Shown piece by piece: positions 44,201 to 53,007 of a stretch of 64,000 bases of DNA. Both the position numbers and the translations under genes were made by a program. Under the pieces are notes generated by a model, which searched no databases, had not been told where the DNA came from, and worked only from the letters and a program-made list of their open reading frames with translations. Origin of the DNA: Bacillota bacterium. Its GTDB lineage: Bacteria; Bacillota; Clostridia; Lachnospirales; Lachnospiraceae. Position 1 is the stretch's first letter. Each line of letters starts with the position of its first letter. The DNA lies in the NCBI GenBank assembly GCA_023399055.1, contig JAEWQV010000014.1, positions 558,001 to 622,000 of the forward strand. Direction: 5' to 3'.

Positions 44201-44336
44201 AAAACACCACCTCTCTTCGCATAAAATAATTAATACTGTTAATATCCCCAAATTTTTCATTTTTACTCTATATTTTCTATGTTTTTCTGCTGTTTCAGTT
44301 CAATTTCGCGGATGTGCTTCACTTATACTTTAACGC

Positions 44337-44372
44337 AAATCAGCACCACCTCTAACGGGGTGATGCTGATTT
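44337..44372 (-). terminator. Terminator downstream of the MBL-fold remnant
   Basis: AAATCAGCA (44337-44345) pairs with TGCTGATTT (44364-44372), with inner CCACC/GGGTG pairing. Confidence 0.75.
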
Positions 44373-44392
44373 GATTATTAGTTTTATTATAG

Positions 44393-44583
44393 TTAATCTG
44401 GCATTGCAATTTCTTCAAAATGCTTCACCAAGCGTCTACAAGCACCCACTGATCCGTTTTATCACCAGGAATACCAACCAAACAAGCATTAACAATAGTG
44501 AAATTCAATAGCAAAATATCAGGTTTAATCTCATGAGATGATCTAGTTATTGCAGATAATCCTTCGACAATCTTATTACCCAT
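44393..44583 (-). pseudogene. Collapsed metallo-beta-lactamase-fold gene
   Basis: An intact AAGGAGG site leads to ATG (44583) and the frame MGNKIVEGLSAITRSS, then DILLLNFTIVNACLVGIPGD, KTDQWVLVDAW, a typical start of an MBL-fold hydrolase, then stops at 44425 (52 codons). Shifting frame at the same place gives RRLVKHFEEIAMPD and a stop at 44393, which looks like another coding tail. An internal deletion or fusion has removed the middle, including the HxHxDH site. Confidence 0.7.
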
Positions 44584-44762
44584 TTTTTTATTCCTCCTTA
44601 CTCTATATCACTAATGGATTATAGTTCCATACCTTTTTTCAATCTAACTTTTTCCGTAGTATCTCCTAGATAACTTGATTTATCCTTACTTATTATTAAA
44701 TTAATGAATATTGCATCCCACAAATAATATATTGAATTAAATAAATATAAAGTGAGAGCCAT

Positions 44763-44927
44763 ATGGATCTTCAAATTAGTATACCTGTAGATTTATTACT
44801 AGTAAACCAATCCGATGAAACCGTAAATGTCACATATCTTAACCAGGTTTGGCAAATGCCTATGATTGGCCCAAGACCTCCTTACTATACTAATCCAAGC
44901 TATGTATTAAACTACCCTATTATTTGA
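44763..44927 (+). CDS. Small 54-residue protein upstream of the SDR gene
   Basis: ATG at 44763, stop at 44927, with GTGAGAG upstream. Begins MDLQISIPVDLLLVNQSDET and ends with a Pro/Tyr/Asn-rich tail (MIGPRPPYYTNPSYVLNYP), like many small coat-associated proteins. Located 35 bp before the SDR gene on the same strand, whose own N-terminus is also Pro/Tyr-rich. Unrecognised family. A spore role is a guess from composition and neighbours. Confidence 0.55.
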   Translation: MDLQISIPVDLLLVNQSDETVNVTYLNQVWQMPMIGPRPPYYTNPSYVLNYPII

Positions 44928-44962
44928 AGACAAATATATAAAATAAGAATAATGAAAGGTAA

Positions 44963-46009
44963 ATGATAAGAAAACATACAAACTTATCATATAGGTATCA
45001 CATGGATCATCCATATTCCACATCCCACAACTATGAAAAGGATACTTCTACAGATAATATTCAAATTGCAAAGGAGTTACAGGATTTATTTGAGCAAAAC
45101 TTGATAACTACTCCATATCCCATGTATCCCAATTACGGAACCATCACTATGTATAAAGATATTCCCATCAGCGTTCCAGAACAACGTCAATTACGTCAGC
45201 CAGGAATCGAGGACTTAATGGTTCCAAGACCAATTATAGAAAATCCTAACTATAAAGGATCAGAAAAACTATTAGATAAAGTAGCTTTGATTACAGGCGG
45301 CGATAGTGGTATCGGTGCTGCAACAGCAATAGCATTTGCTAAAGAAGGTGCTGATGTAGCAGTATCTTATCTAGATGAACATTTGGATGCAGAGAGAACT
45401 AAAAATCGTATAGAAGAATTAGGTCGCAGATGTCTTCTACTACCTGGGGATTTAAGAGATAAACAGCAATGTATCAACATCGTAAGTGAAACGATCAGAG
45501 TCTTTGGCCAATTAGATATCTTGTGTAATAATGTAGGTATACAGTTTCAACAACTAAGTTTGTTGGATATCAGTGACGAACAGTTTGATGAAACATTTAA
45601 AGTAAATATTTATTCTCATTTCTACATCACCAAAGCCGCTCTTCCATTTATGGGTCCGGGTAGTTCTATTATTGGTACAACATCCGTTGTAACTTATTAT
45701 GGTGCTGATCAACTAATTGATTATACTGCTACCAAAGGAGCTATTGTTGGTTTTACAAGAGCATTGGCAAGGAGTGTAGCCAAAGATGGCATTCGAGTGA
45801 ATGCGGTTGCACCAGGTAAAATATGGACACCTCTAATTCCTGCAAGTTTTTCCGCTGATGAAACAGCAATACCGGAAGAGAATATGATGATGCGTATTGG
45901 TCAACCCTTTGAACTGGCACCTACCTATGTATATTTAGCATCTGATGATTCTCGTTTTGTAACTGGTCAAGTTCTTCATGTAGATGGTGGGCAATCGACC
46001 CATTCATAA
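44963..46009 (+). CDS. SDR-family dehydrogenase with Tyr/Pro-rich N-terminal extension
   Basis: 348 residues. Classical short-chain dehydrogenase core from ~105: cofactor motif ALITGGDSGIGAATAIAF, NNVG, catalytic Ser region GTTSVV and the YTATK active site (YxxxK), ending VTGQVLHVDGGQS. The first ~100 residues (HPYSTSHNYEKD, PYPMYPNYGTITMYKD, VPEQRQLRQPGIED) form the extension typical of the Bacillus YhdF/YhxC group of glucose-dehydrogenase-like proteins. Substrate unknown. The short spacing from AAAGG to ATG is unusual but acceptable. Confidence 0.92.
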   Translation: MIRKHTNLSYRYHMDHPYSTSHNYEKDTSTDNIQIAKELQDLFEQNLITTPYPMYPNYGTITMYKDIPISVPEQRQLRQPGIEDLMVPRPIIENPNYKGSEKLLDKVALITGGDSGIGAATAIAFAKEGADVAVSYLDEHLDAERTKNRIEELGRRCLLLPGDLRDKQQCINIVSETIRVFGQLDILCNNVGIQFQQLSLLDISDEQFDETFKVNIYSHFYITKAALPFMGPGSSIIGTTSVVTYYGADQLIDYTATKGAIVGFTRALARSVAKDGIRVNAVAPGKIWTPLIPASFSADETAIPEENMMMRIGQPFELAPTYVYLASDDSRFVTGQVLHVDGGQSTHS

Positions 46010-46034
46010 AGACAGCTACTCTATATAACAAAAG

Positions 46035-46078
46035 AAACCTTCAAACTAGCGTAAACAGATTACTCTGTTTGAAGGTTT
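46035..46078 (+). terminator. Terminator of the SDR gene
   Basis: AAACCTTCAAAC (46035-46046) pairs with GTTTGAAGGTTT (46067-46078). Confidence 0.82.
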
Positions 46079-46113
46079 AAATAATTCTTTCCAAAATCCC
46101 ACCTAAAACAATA

Positions 46114-46707
46114 TTACAGTTCATATATTTCATGGAATCTTCTATTGTTATTTTGTTTAGTCCTCAAAAGATTATCCGCTAACTTGAATTCCTTAAGGTT
46201 ACCTTTATAAATCACTTTGCCCTCTATTTCCAATAAATTTTGCGGTCTAACTAGATTTCTTGAAATATCTAAATCAGCAATACTACTTTCTTTTAGAATA
46301 TGATACACAAATTCGGAGCATAAAAATCTGTACTCTCTGCATAACGGTTTATTTAATAAGCTATAAAGAAGCCCCTTATAGTTATATTTATATAAATCAC
46401 TATTAGATATAAAGCAATCGATTAAAGCTTTGGCACTGTCATATTGCTGCTTTGTCACCTCAATTTCAATTATTGCAGCAGGTATGGTATGACAATACTG
46501 ATATAAACCTTCATTCACATTTTCTTTTTTAAACCTACCAACAAAAGGATTATTCCATGTCTTTCTTCCAAAACTGTACATATGATCAAGTTCTTTGTCA
46601 AATGATATTGATGCATGGGTATACTCATCGTTTTTAATAATGTGAATCAAATTGGAAACCACCGTCTGGGTTCTTGTTAAGACAATATATAAATAATAGT
46701 TTTTCAA
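46114..46707 (-). CDS. YiiX/YebB-like permuted NlpC/P60 papain-fold protein
   Basis: 197 residues from a TTG at 46707 with GGAGG 9 nt upstream; reading from 46752 adds residues with no site. The core has LYIVLTRTQTVVSNLIHII, the catalytic-type His in EYTHASISFD and the Cys in YRFLCSEFVYHIL. This His-before-Cys order marks the permuted papain fold of YiiX/YebB-type amidases. No signal peptide, so cytoplasmic or peripheral. The natural substrate is unknown. Confidence 0.78.
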   Translation of the reverse strand: MKNYYLYIVLTRTQTVVSNLIHIIKNDEYTHASISFDKELDHMYSFGRKTWNNPFVGRFKKENVNEGLYQYCHTIPAAIIEIEVTKQQYDSAKALIDCFISNSDLYKYNYKGLLYSLLNKPLCREYRFLCSEFVYHILKESSIADLDISRNLVRPQNLLEIEGKVIYKGNLKEFKLADNLLRTKQNNNRRFHEIYEL

Positions 46708-46882
46708 TATTAAATTCCTCCACAAATTTGCTGTCCTACAATAATAAAACAAAAGGTTTAAAAAACGATAAAGAATGTTTAAAGAATTATTTAAAATATA
46801 TAACGACTAACATAGTCAATATCCCTCACTAATTTTTAAAAGTTTTAAAGTTTATAATATTTAATTCTCAGTATAAGAAAAA

Positions 46883-46908
46883 GACGTGAAAGTTTACATT
46901 TTCACGTC
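46883..46908 (-). terminator. Terminator of the nucleotidyltransferase/PfkB operon
   Basis: GACGTGAAA (46883-46891) pairs with TTTCACGTC (46900-46908). The minus strand continues TTTTTCTT. Confidence 0.87.
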
Positions 46909-47033
46909 CATCGTTCTTTGGGTATCCGCTTCTCTCTCTATACTACATACTTACTTATCATTGGATACTCATTGATCCCTTTACGAATCCCCAGTAATTA
47001 ACTTTAAATACTCTTAAACTAATTTTATTAATT

Positions 47034-47798
47034 TTAGCTCTTTGCAAGTTCTTCGATTTTTAATTTAATAAAATTATTTATATTATAATGCATCTCTACA
47101 AATCGCAGAATTTCTAAAGCTGACTGTGGTGTTCTATCATAGCCTTGAATGAATGCCGCCAATCGTTCTTCACCTATAATATTAGTTGATTCAATTCTTC
47201 TAGCCGGATCAAATTTATCTGCTTGATTATAAGATTCAGGATTTTGCGACCTGAGTATTTGAAGTAACTGGTCAACAGCATAGTTTTGAACAAATTTATA
47301 GGCAGAAAGCTTTTCTCCTCTACGAAATCTACCTAAGCCTACGTACAAATTAGTGAGCAACTCGCCAAGTCTCCAATCTAGCTCCGCAATATTTACAGAT
47401 TGTAAAGAACTATTAAAATGTACTTCTGACTCATCAAAACACTCGTCTTTCCATACAATTGATCCATTTGATAAGTCTATATTTTGCAGTTCACTTTCCT
47501 CAAAAACTGCGAACTCACAGTACACACCATCCTGGTAGAAATACTTGTATCCATCCATCGTATTACGAAAATAATATCCTGTCGGAGAAATAGCATTCAA
47601 CCAATCAAGATTATCTATGTAGCGCATTTTATATCCAGGCTTAGCAATTACAAAGAAATCTAAATCCGATTGTTCATCCATCATTTCCTGATTCCCAGAG
47701 CAAGACCCCAGTGCTAATAAAGCTTGGGCTTGTCCACTGTTTTTCAAGGACTTTGCAATCTCTAAAAGTCTAGTTTTTAATAATTCTGTTTTTTTCAT
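47034..47798 (-). CDS. Nucleotidyltransferase-domain protein
   Basis: 254 residues. The N-terminal Pol-beta-type nucleotidyltransferase motif is ALLALGSCSGNQEMMDEQSDLDFFVIAKP (GS, then DxD; about residues 28-56). The C-terminal helical region (ELLTNLYVGLGRFRRGEKLSAYKFVQNYAVDQLLQIL) resembles aminoglycoside adenylyltransferase-like helpers. It could modify a small molecule or be a resistance-type enzyme; nothing shows which. It follows the PfkB kinase by 10 bp in one operon, which hints at a nucleoside or sugar substrate. Confidence 0.82.
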   Translation of the reverse strand: MKKTELLKTRLLEIAKSLKNSGQAQALLALGSCSGNQEMMDEQSDLDFFVIAKPGYKMRYIDNLDWLNAISPTGYYFRNTMDGYKYFYQDGVYCEFAVFEESELQNIDLSNGSIVWKDECFDESEVHFNSSLQSVNIAELDWRLGELLTNLYVGLGRFRRGEKLSAYKFVQNYAVDQLLQILRSQNPESYNQADKFDPARRIESTNIIGEERLAAFIQGYDRTPQSALEILRFVEMHYNINNFIKLKIEELAKS

Positions 47799-47808
47799 TT
47801 ATATTCTC

Positions 47809-48699
47809 CTATCTATAATATTTATTATGTTCAAGTTCAAGAACTTCAGAGCTAAGTATGGGATTCACAATGCTCTTTGATTTAATGCAAAGACCTGCTG
47901 TAATTGTTCCGTATTCTAAACAGGTTTGAACTGGATACCCCTTGCTATGGGCATAAAGAAATCCAGAAAAGAAATTATCACCTGCGCCGTTACTATCTAC
48001 TAGTTTATAATCTGATACTACTTCGAGCTTGTAGGTTTGTCCGTCTGCGGTGATAGCTGAAACTCCTTTGCTGCCATGTGTGCACACCACAAGTTTCTTT
48101 TTCTGCTTAATCATCTGATCCATAAATTTCTCATATCCATTCAGCTTGTCTGAACTTAGAAATAGATAATCTGCCGCATCAATAAAATCGCTATGATAGG
48201 CATTTTGACCATCATAGTCATGGATATCACACCAGATTTCTTTCTGCTGTTGCTTTGCCTCGGGAATAAGTCTCCGAGCATAGTTTATTATATTTAATAC
48301 CAAGTAATCGCAATTCTGTAGGTAAGGATGTAAACGCATATGTTCAAATTCTGGTTCAAAGGAGGATGTTCGCGTAAAAATTGATATACGTCCACCATTT
48401 TTATCCATTAGATTTACATGTTCCTCCGTCCCTTCTGGATCTATGTCATAGATAAAATTAACCCCATACTCATTCAATGTCTTATGTATGGCAGTTCCTG
48501 AAGCATCATCGCCAATCATAGCATGAAACACAGTGTTAACTCCTAGCTTTTGCAAGCTGATAGCTTTACCGCTTCCGGTAGAGCCAATTGTTTTATAAGC
48601 GTCCTCACTGAATATAGTAGCTGACTTTTCAGACGGAAACTTATCTAAATGAATAATGTAATCCAGGCTTGCTCCACCTACTACAAAGGCTTTCTTCAT
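47809..48699 (-). CDS. PfkB-family carbohydrate/nucleoside kinase
   Basis: 296 residues. Ribokinase fold: GSTGSGKAISLQKLGVNTVFHAMIGDDASG near the start and the anion-hole/catalytic motif DSNGAGDNFFSGFLYAH (about residues 228-244, Asp base). N-terminal GGASLDYIIHLDKFP is typical. The sugar or nucleoside cannot be told. It is transcribed divergently from the ArsR-type regulator across a perfect palindrome, and the kinase and nucleotidyltransferase form the likely target operon. Confidence 0.9.
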   Translation of the reverse strand: MKKAFVVGGASLDYIIHLDKFPSEKSATIFSEDAYKTIGSTGSGKAISLQKLGVNTVFHAMIGDDASGTAIHKTLNEYGVNFIYDIDPEGTEEHVNLMDKNGGRISIFTRTSSFEPEFEHMRLHPYLQNCDYLVLNIINYARRLIPEAKQQQKEIWCDIHDYDGQNAYHSDFIDAADYLFLSSDKLNGYEKFMDQMIKQKKKLVVCTHGSKGVSAITADGQTYKLEVVSDYKLVDSNGAGDNFFSGFLYAHSKGYPVQTCLEYGTITAGLCIKSKSIVNPILSSEVLELEHNKYYR

Positions 48700-48749
48700 A
48701 CTCCTTCCCTCCTTTAAAGAGTTATTTTTCTATTTTTAGATTATTTATG

Positions 48750-48796
48750 AATTCGATAGTTATCGAATTTACAAAAGCAGTATAACATGCTATAAT
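48750..48796 (+). promoter_or_regulatory. Palindromic operator and promoter in the PfkB/ArsR divergent region
   Basis: AATTCGATAGTTATCGAATT (48750-48769) is a perfect 9-2-9 palindrome. It abuts TTTACA (48768-48773), 17 nt, TATAAT (48791-48796), which drives the ArsR-type gene. The palindrome is the obvious binding site for that regulator and could control both directions. Confidence 0.8.
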
Positions 48797-48830
48797 CTTT
48801 TTGTAAAGTACATTGAACAGGAGCCCATTA

Positions 48831-49862
48831 ATGAACATAAAGTATCATGAAAGTTTTGAATTTATTACAGCCTTATATGCTTTAGGACAGGAAAAGCTAA
48901 TTCACAATTTGATTCAATCTAAACCATTAGCTAAGGACGATAACACCTTTGATCTAATTTTAAAAAAGATTAAAAAAATAACTCCTTCTGAAATGCAGAA
49001 GGAGATCAAATATTTTTTTGACTTGGATGGAATCGGTTATCTCATTTACAATATTATATTTTATAAGGAACAAGATGTTGAGGAATTATATCTTAACGAT
49101 TTTATCAAAGCAGTCAAACAAATAACACTTGATGAGGCTTCTTCCTTTTTGATTTCCAGTAATTATGATATTGGTAATTCAAATTCTCCTGTAACCGATA
49201 GCTATCATAAACTAACTGAATTACTTAGCCAGTCGATATTGCCGGAAAAGGGTAGACAAGAACGCCTCAAAGAGTTTAGTAAATGTCCCGAAAAACTAAA
49301 TAACCTTAAAAATATAGTAATGACATTCTATTCTGATATCTATCTAAAAATAAAAAGTAAGATTGATGAACTCTGCCTCCAGGGAGTAGCACTTTACAGC
49401 CAAATAAACTCCGAAAATTCAAAATCATTTTACAAGCATTATCTTGGCGGGATTAACGAGTTGACTGACGAAGATTATGTCCACATCTCATTTTTCTCAC
49501 AATTGGGTGTCCATCATTATCAGAGTAAGTGGCAGAAAAAGCATTGTGTCATACTAGGAATACGAAATTGTGACTTAGTGTCAAATATTAGCAGCTTTCA
49601 TCAAATATCCTACTTTCACAAGGTTTTTTCCGATGCTAAGCGGTTGGAGCTTATAACCTTAATTTCACAGAAACCATACTTTGGTCAGGAATTAGCTGCC
49701 AAGCTTAATTTAGCTCCTTCCACCACCTCGTATCATTTAAATCTGCTGATGGATTTAAATCTAATAATCACCACACGAATAAATAAAAAGGTATTTTTTA
49801 GCTTTAATCAAGAGGAGTACAAGCGGTTGAATAGGGAATTTAATAAATTCTTGTTTCCATAA
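48831..49862 (+). CDS. ArsR-type regulator with large N-terminal domain
   Basis: 343 residues from the ATG at 48831 (AGGAG 8 nt upstream). The winged helix is C-terminal: AKRLELITLISQKPYFGQELAAKLNLAPSTTSYHLNLLMDLNLI (about residues 265-310), like ArsR. The first ~260 residues are helical and unrecognised, probably a ligand-binding or dimerisation domain. This layout, with the helix-turn-helix at the end, is found in a clostridial/bacillar ArsR subgroup. It likely controls itself and the divergent PfkB operon. Confidence 0.83.
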   Translation: MNIKYHESFEFITALYALGQEKLIHNLIQSKPLAKDDNTFDLILKKIKKITPSEMQKEIKYFFDLDGIGYLIYNIIFYKEQDVEELYLNDFIKAVKQITLDEASSFLISSNYDIGNSNSPVTDSYHKLTELLSQSILPEKGRQERLKEFSKCPEKLNNLKNIVMTFYSDIYLKIKSKIDELCLQGVALYSQINSENSKSFYKHYLGGINELTDEDYVHISFFSQLGVHHYQSKWQKKHCVILGIRNCDLVSNISSFHQISYFHKVFSDAKRLELITLISQKPYFGQELAAKLNLAPSTTSYHLNLLMDLNLIITTRINKKVFFSFNQEEYKRLNREFNKFLFP

Positions 49863-49870
49863 AACACAAA

Positions 49871-49912
49871 ACAGTAAGAAAGATTCCGTTACTAAGTTTC
49901 CTTTCTTACTGT
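49871..49912 (+). terminator. Terminator of the ArsR-type gene
   Basis: ACAGTAAGAAAG (49871-49882) pairs with CTTTCTTACTGT (49901-49912), followed by TTTATTT. Confidence 0.87.
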
Positions 49913-49952
49913 TTTATTTCCTTATCACTGAACTTTGACGAGAACTGTGAAT

Positions 49953-50072
49953 TCATTTAGCTATATCAATATCAGTCTGAGACAAATCCTTCTGCTCTTG
50001 CTCATGTATATAAGAAACACCAATATTTAGCATTATAAGAAACGCCTCTAAATAATTGAACTCCCCGATCAT
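49953..50072 (-). CDS. Possible 39-residue protein
   Basis: ATG at 50072 with GGAG 8 nt upstream (a second ATG at 50078 is too close). The frame reads MIGEFNYLEAFLIMLNIGVS, then a charged tail (HEQEQKDLSQTDIDIAK), stop at 49953. One short hydrophobic segment. Located 60 bp after the Spl-type gene on the same strand. May be a genuine small protein. No family recognised. Confidence 0.4.
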   Translation of the reverse strand: MIGEFNYLEAFLIMLNIGVSYIHEQEQKDLSQTDIDIAK

Positions 50073-50132
50073 CTTCATAGCTCCTCACTAATTATTATTT
50101 GTACTATCCCTTATTTAATAAACTTACCTAAG

Positions 50133-51002
50133 TTAAAACAACATTAGTTGTTCATACTTATCAGTCTCTGGAAACTGATGTAGGTAGGTGAAGACATCCG
50201 CTGTACTACTTATGATTCCATGTTCTCTACAGGTACTATGAAATGTATTCATTAACTCTCTGTTATTGTCACTGACTAATTCATAGGCATATCCATATTT
50301 CTTATGATACTTTTCTTTTAAACCAGGAAAATGTCGATCCAGTGCTTCATAATAATATTCCCGGTCTCCTTCTCTTAGTGTTACCCCCATATTGAAATTA
50401 ATAATTCCATATACTTTTGCCTTTACACAATACTCTAAAATTCCTTTTATATTCTCCTTCGTATCGTTTATAAAAGGCAAAATAGGACTTAGCCATACAA
50501 CAGTGGGAATATTATTGTCACGCAGAACCTCCAAGACTTCAAATCTCTCCTTTGTTGTGGAGACCTTTGGCTCTAGGATTTTACATAAAGCTTCATCATA
50601 GGTGGTTAGCGTCATTTGTACCACACATTTAGATTTCTTATTAATGCTTTTCAATAAATCTAAATCCCGAAGTATCCGACTGGATTTCGTCTGAATAGCA
50701 AGTCCAAATTCATATTGATCAATGATTTCCAAACACCTTCTTGTTAATTGTAATTTTTCTTCACAATGCATATATGGATCGCACATAGCTCCTGTTCCTA
50801 TCATACATTTTTTTCTTTTGGATTGTAGCCGCTTCTCCAAAAGTTCCGGTGCATTTTGTTTTACCTCAATGTCTTCAAAATCATGGGTAAAGTTATAACA
50901 CCGACTTCGACTATCACAGTAGATACACCCATGAGTGCAACCTCTATATACGTTCATTCCATTTTGTGCGGACAATATCCCTTTCGAATTTACAAAATGC
51001 AT
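50133..51002 (-). CDS. Spl-type (Rv2578c-like) radical SAM protein
   Basis: 289 residues. Iron-sulfur cluster motif is GCTHGCIYCDSRSRC (CxxxCxxC, about residues 22-36). The surroundings MNVYRGCTHGCIYCD, GAMCDPYMHCEEKLQLTRRCLEII and QTKSSRILRDLDLL are the pattern of the Rv2578c/SplB-like radical SAM family. True spore photoproduct lyase is longer and carries an additional catalytic Cys near the C-terminus, which I do not see, so I do not call it SplB. Start ATG at 51002 with AAGGAGG. Reaction unknown. Confidence 0.88.
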   Translation of the reverse strand: MHFVNSKGILSAQNGMNVYRGCTHGCIYCDSRSRCYNFTHDFEDIEVKQNAPELLEKRLQSKRKKCMIGTGAMCDPYMHCEEKLQLTRRCLEIIDQYEFGLAIQTKSSRILRDLDLLKSINKKSKCVVQMTLTTYDEALCKILEPKVSTTKERFEVLEVLRDNNIPTVVWLSPILPFINDTKENIKGILEYCVKAKVYGIINFNMGVTLREGDREYYYEALDRHFPGLKEKYHKKYGYAYELVSDNNRELMNTFHSTCREHGIISSTADVFTYLHQFPETDKYEQLMLF

Positions 51003-51286
51003 CTGAAACCTCCTTAATATAATTTCAGTATTGCAATCAATTTATCTATTATCAAAATTGCATAATCCTCCCTGTGATACTAATTTGATATCTATAACTT
51101 ATATTGTAAGCTGGATGAAGCAAACTACACAAGTTACTCATAGCTATATATAGCCATTAGTTAGCAGTTGACATCTCTTTACTCTTACATCGATTATACA
51201 ACAAATAATATAACATCAGTGTGTCATATTAAAATATTATTATAATATTTTTTACATCATAATTTTTGCTACGACGATTACAAAAA

Positions 51287-51333
51287 GACCGTTTATCTTC
51301 CGCCTCCTATGGAGACTATAAAAATAAACGGTC
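51287..51333 (-). terminator. Terminator of rsgA
   Basis: GACCGTTTAT (51287-51296) pairs with ATAAACGGTC (51324-51333); the minus strand ends in TTTTTG. The rest of 51,003-51,286 is AT-rich with no gene seen. Confidence 0.87.
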
Positions 51334-51339
51334 ATATAA

Positions 51340-52422
51340 CTAATCTCTATCCATATTTTTTATTCCAACTTTAACACTCTGCCTACTGTCTTTATTACTT
51401 GACAATTGCTTCTTCCATTGCTTCTCTTTGATCTTTTGCTTCATCTTTTTACGTAGCTCAAAGTTGACCATTTCCTTTTGCAGCTTAGACCAGCTTTCGA
51501 AGCGTCTTCTTTCTAAAGTACCGTTATTCACCGCTGCTCTTATGGCACAACCGGGTTCATTCTCATGCTCGCAATCCATAAAACGACACTGGGTTACAAG
51601 CTCCTCAATATCCCCGAACATGGCCTCTATACCCGCATCTGCTTCCCAGAGAGATAGCGATCGCATTCCCGGAGTATCTAGAATTAATCCGCCATCTGGC
51701 AAAAGAAACAGTTCCCTATGAGTTGTCGTATGCTTTCCCTTATCATCATACTCACGAATTTCTCCTGTCTTTAGGAGCTCCCTGCCCGCTAAATAGTTCA
51801 ACAGAGTAGATTTCCCCACGCCCGAGGAACCCAGCAGTGCTATAGTTTTACCGGGAGAAAGATACTTCTGAATCTCTGGGATTCCTTCCCCAGTAAGACA
51901 ACTAACTGCATATACGTCCACACCTGGAACTGTAGTGCATACTGTCGAGATTTTTTCCTCCACATTGTCGCAACAATCCGCCTTTGTTAAAACAACGACT
52001 GGCATAGCACCACTTTCCCAAGCAGTAATCATATAGCGCTCCAGCCTCCTCATGTTAAAATCCTTATTAAGTGACTGGATTAAAAATACGATATCCACAT
52101 TTGCTGCTACAATCTGCTCCTTTAACTCAATTCCCGCTGCTGTTCGTGAAAACTTGGTTTTTCTTGTCAGTACTATACGGACATAATAGACATTAGTCTC
52201 CTGGGCATATTGTAAAACCACCCAGTCTCCTACTGCTAATAGTATACCTTCACCATACTTAGATATCGACCTACTTACCTCAAGTTCCCCACTCTCAGTA
52301 ATCACACGAATTTTCTGTCCATAATCAGCGATAATCCTGCCAACCAGCAAGCCTTCTTCCATAGAGTACTTATTCCATTCCTTTTCAAAGAACTCATTCC
52401 ATCCATAATCTTTAATAATCAT
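51340..52422 (-). CDS. rsgA: Ribosome small-subunit-dependent GTPase A
   Basis: 360 residues. Circularly permuted GTPase that proofreads late 30S assembly. An N-terminal OB-fold (residues ~20-90) is followed by the GTPase motifs in permuted order G4 (VLTKAD), G5 (VSCLTGEG), G1 (LGSSGVGKSTLLN), G2 (HTTTHRE) and G3 (LDTPGMR). A C-terminal zinc knuckle CRFMDCEHENEPGC follows. A long Lys-rich tail (residues ~325-350) could bind rRNA. The gene is monocistronic, and the usual prpC-prkC-rsgA context is absent, so it may be a second RsgA copy. Confidence 0.95.
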   Translation of the reverse strand: MIIKDYGWNEFFEKEWNKYSMEEGLLVGRIIADYGQKIRVITESGELEVSRSISKYGEGILLAVGDWVVLQYAQETNVYYVRIVLTRKTKFSRTAAGIELKEQIVAANVDIVFLIQSLNKDFNMRRLERYMITAWESGAMPVVVLTKADCCDNVEEKISTVCTTVPGVDVYAVSCLTGEGIPEIQKYLSPGKTIALLGSSGVGKSTLLNYLAGRELLKTGEIREYDDKGKHTTTHRELFLLPDGGLILDTPGMRSLSLWEADAGIEAMFGDIEELVTQCRFMDCEHENEPGCAIRAAVNNGTLERRRFESWSKLQKEMVNFELRKKMKQKIKEKQWKKQLSSNKDSRQSVKVGIKNMDRD

Positions 52423-52591
52423 TCCTTATTTCCTTCCATACTGTTTTCTGTTCCATATTTTACATATTTTATAGCCCTATAGGCTTGTCGTTTACCTTCT
52501 TCGCATTTTGCATATACCACTTCAACTCCAGTGCCTATAGTTCAACTGATCATAGTTTCCTATATCAACACTTGATTTTGGGTATAAAAAT

Positions 52592-52617
52592 ACCGCAGAC
52601 AACGAATCCCCTGCGGT
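52592..52617. terminator. Hairpin upstream of rsgA
   Basis: ACCGCAG (52592-52598) pairs with CTGCGGT (52611-52617), flanked by A-rich and T/A-rich sequence. No gene in the immediate region depends on it. Confidence 0.45.
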
Positions 52618-52721
52618 TAATGCGGGTAAGTTCATATATAACCTAGCCTCGCTTGGTTAATACTTCACTTACTTACGCGTAAATAAACACATTTTTATCA
52701 CGTGAAAATGAGCATATAAAA

Positions 52722-52742
52722 AGCACGCCAACAAGGCGTGCT
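52722..52742. terminator. Hairpin in the 52.4-53.25 kb gene-free stretch
   Basis: AGCACGCC AACAA GGCGTGCT, 8-bp stem. Possibly the terminator of a lost gene. Confidence 0.45.
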
Positions 52743-52840
52743 ATAATTATTCATTATCACGATTCAGGTTGCTCGAAGAAGGTGCAAGGCAGTCACACGT
52801 GTACATATTTATATCAAGTACATATTCACATTAAAACATG

Positions 52841-53007
52841 TAGAAATCTATACCTATAGAAATCCATATAGTATAGAAATCATATACCTATAGTAATCAT
52901 GTACTTATCAGTAATCATGTTCTTATAGTAATCATGTACCTATAGTAATCATGTACCTATAGTAATCATGCACTTATCAGTAATCATGTACTTATCTGTA
53001 CTGTACT
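52841..53007. repeat. Tandem repeat of a 17-18 bp unit, about ten copies
   Basis: Consensus unit TATAGTAATCATGTACC. The best units are 52889-52905, 52906-52923, 52924-52940, 52941-52957, 52958-52974 and 52975-52992. Two of the three 18-bp features are TATCAGTAATCATGT variants that alternate with 17-bp ones. Flanking units decay on both sides. Unit length is not a multiple of three, and all frames carry stops, so it is not coding. The remainder of 52,423-53,255 shows two hairpins and no gene. Confidence 0.9.

Noticed and set aside
50133..51002. Spore photoproduct lyase (SplB)
   Set aside because: At 289 residues it is short, and the additional C-terminal catalytic Cys is not evident; it fits the broader Rv2578c-like group.
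52841..53007. CRISPR array
   Set aside because: Units are contiguous with no spacers and are far shorter than CRISPR repeats; no cas genes are in the window.
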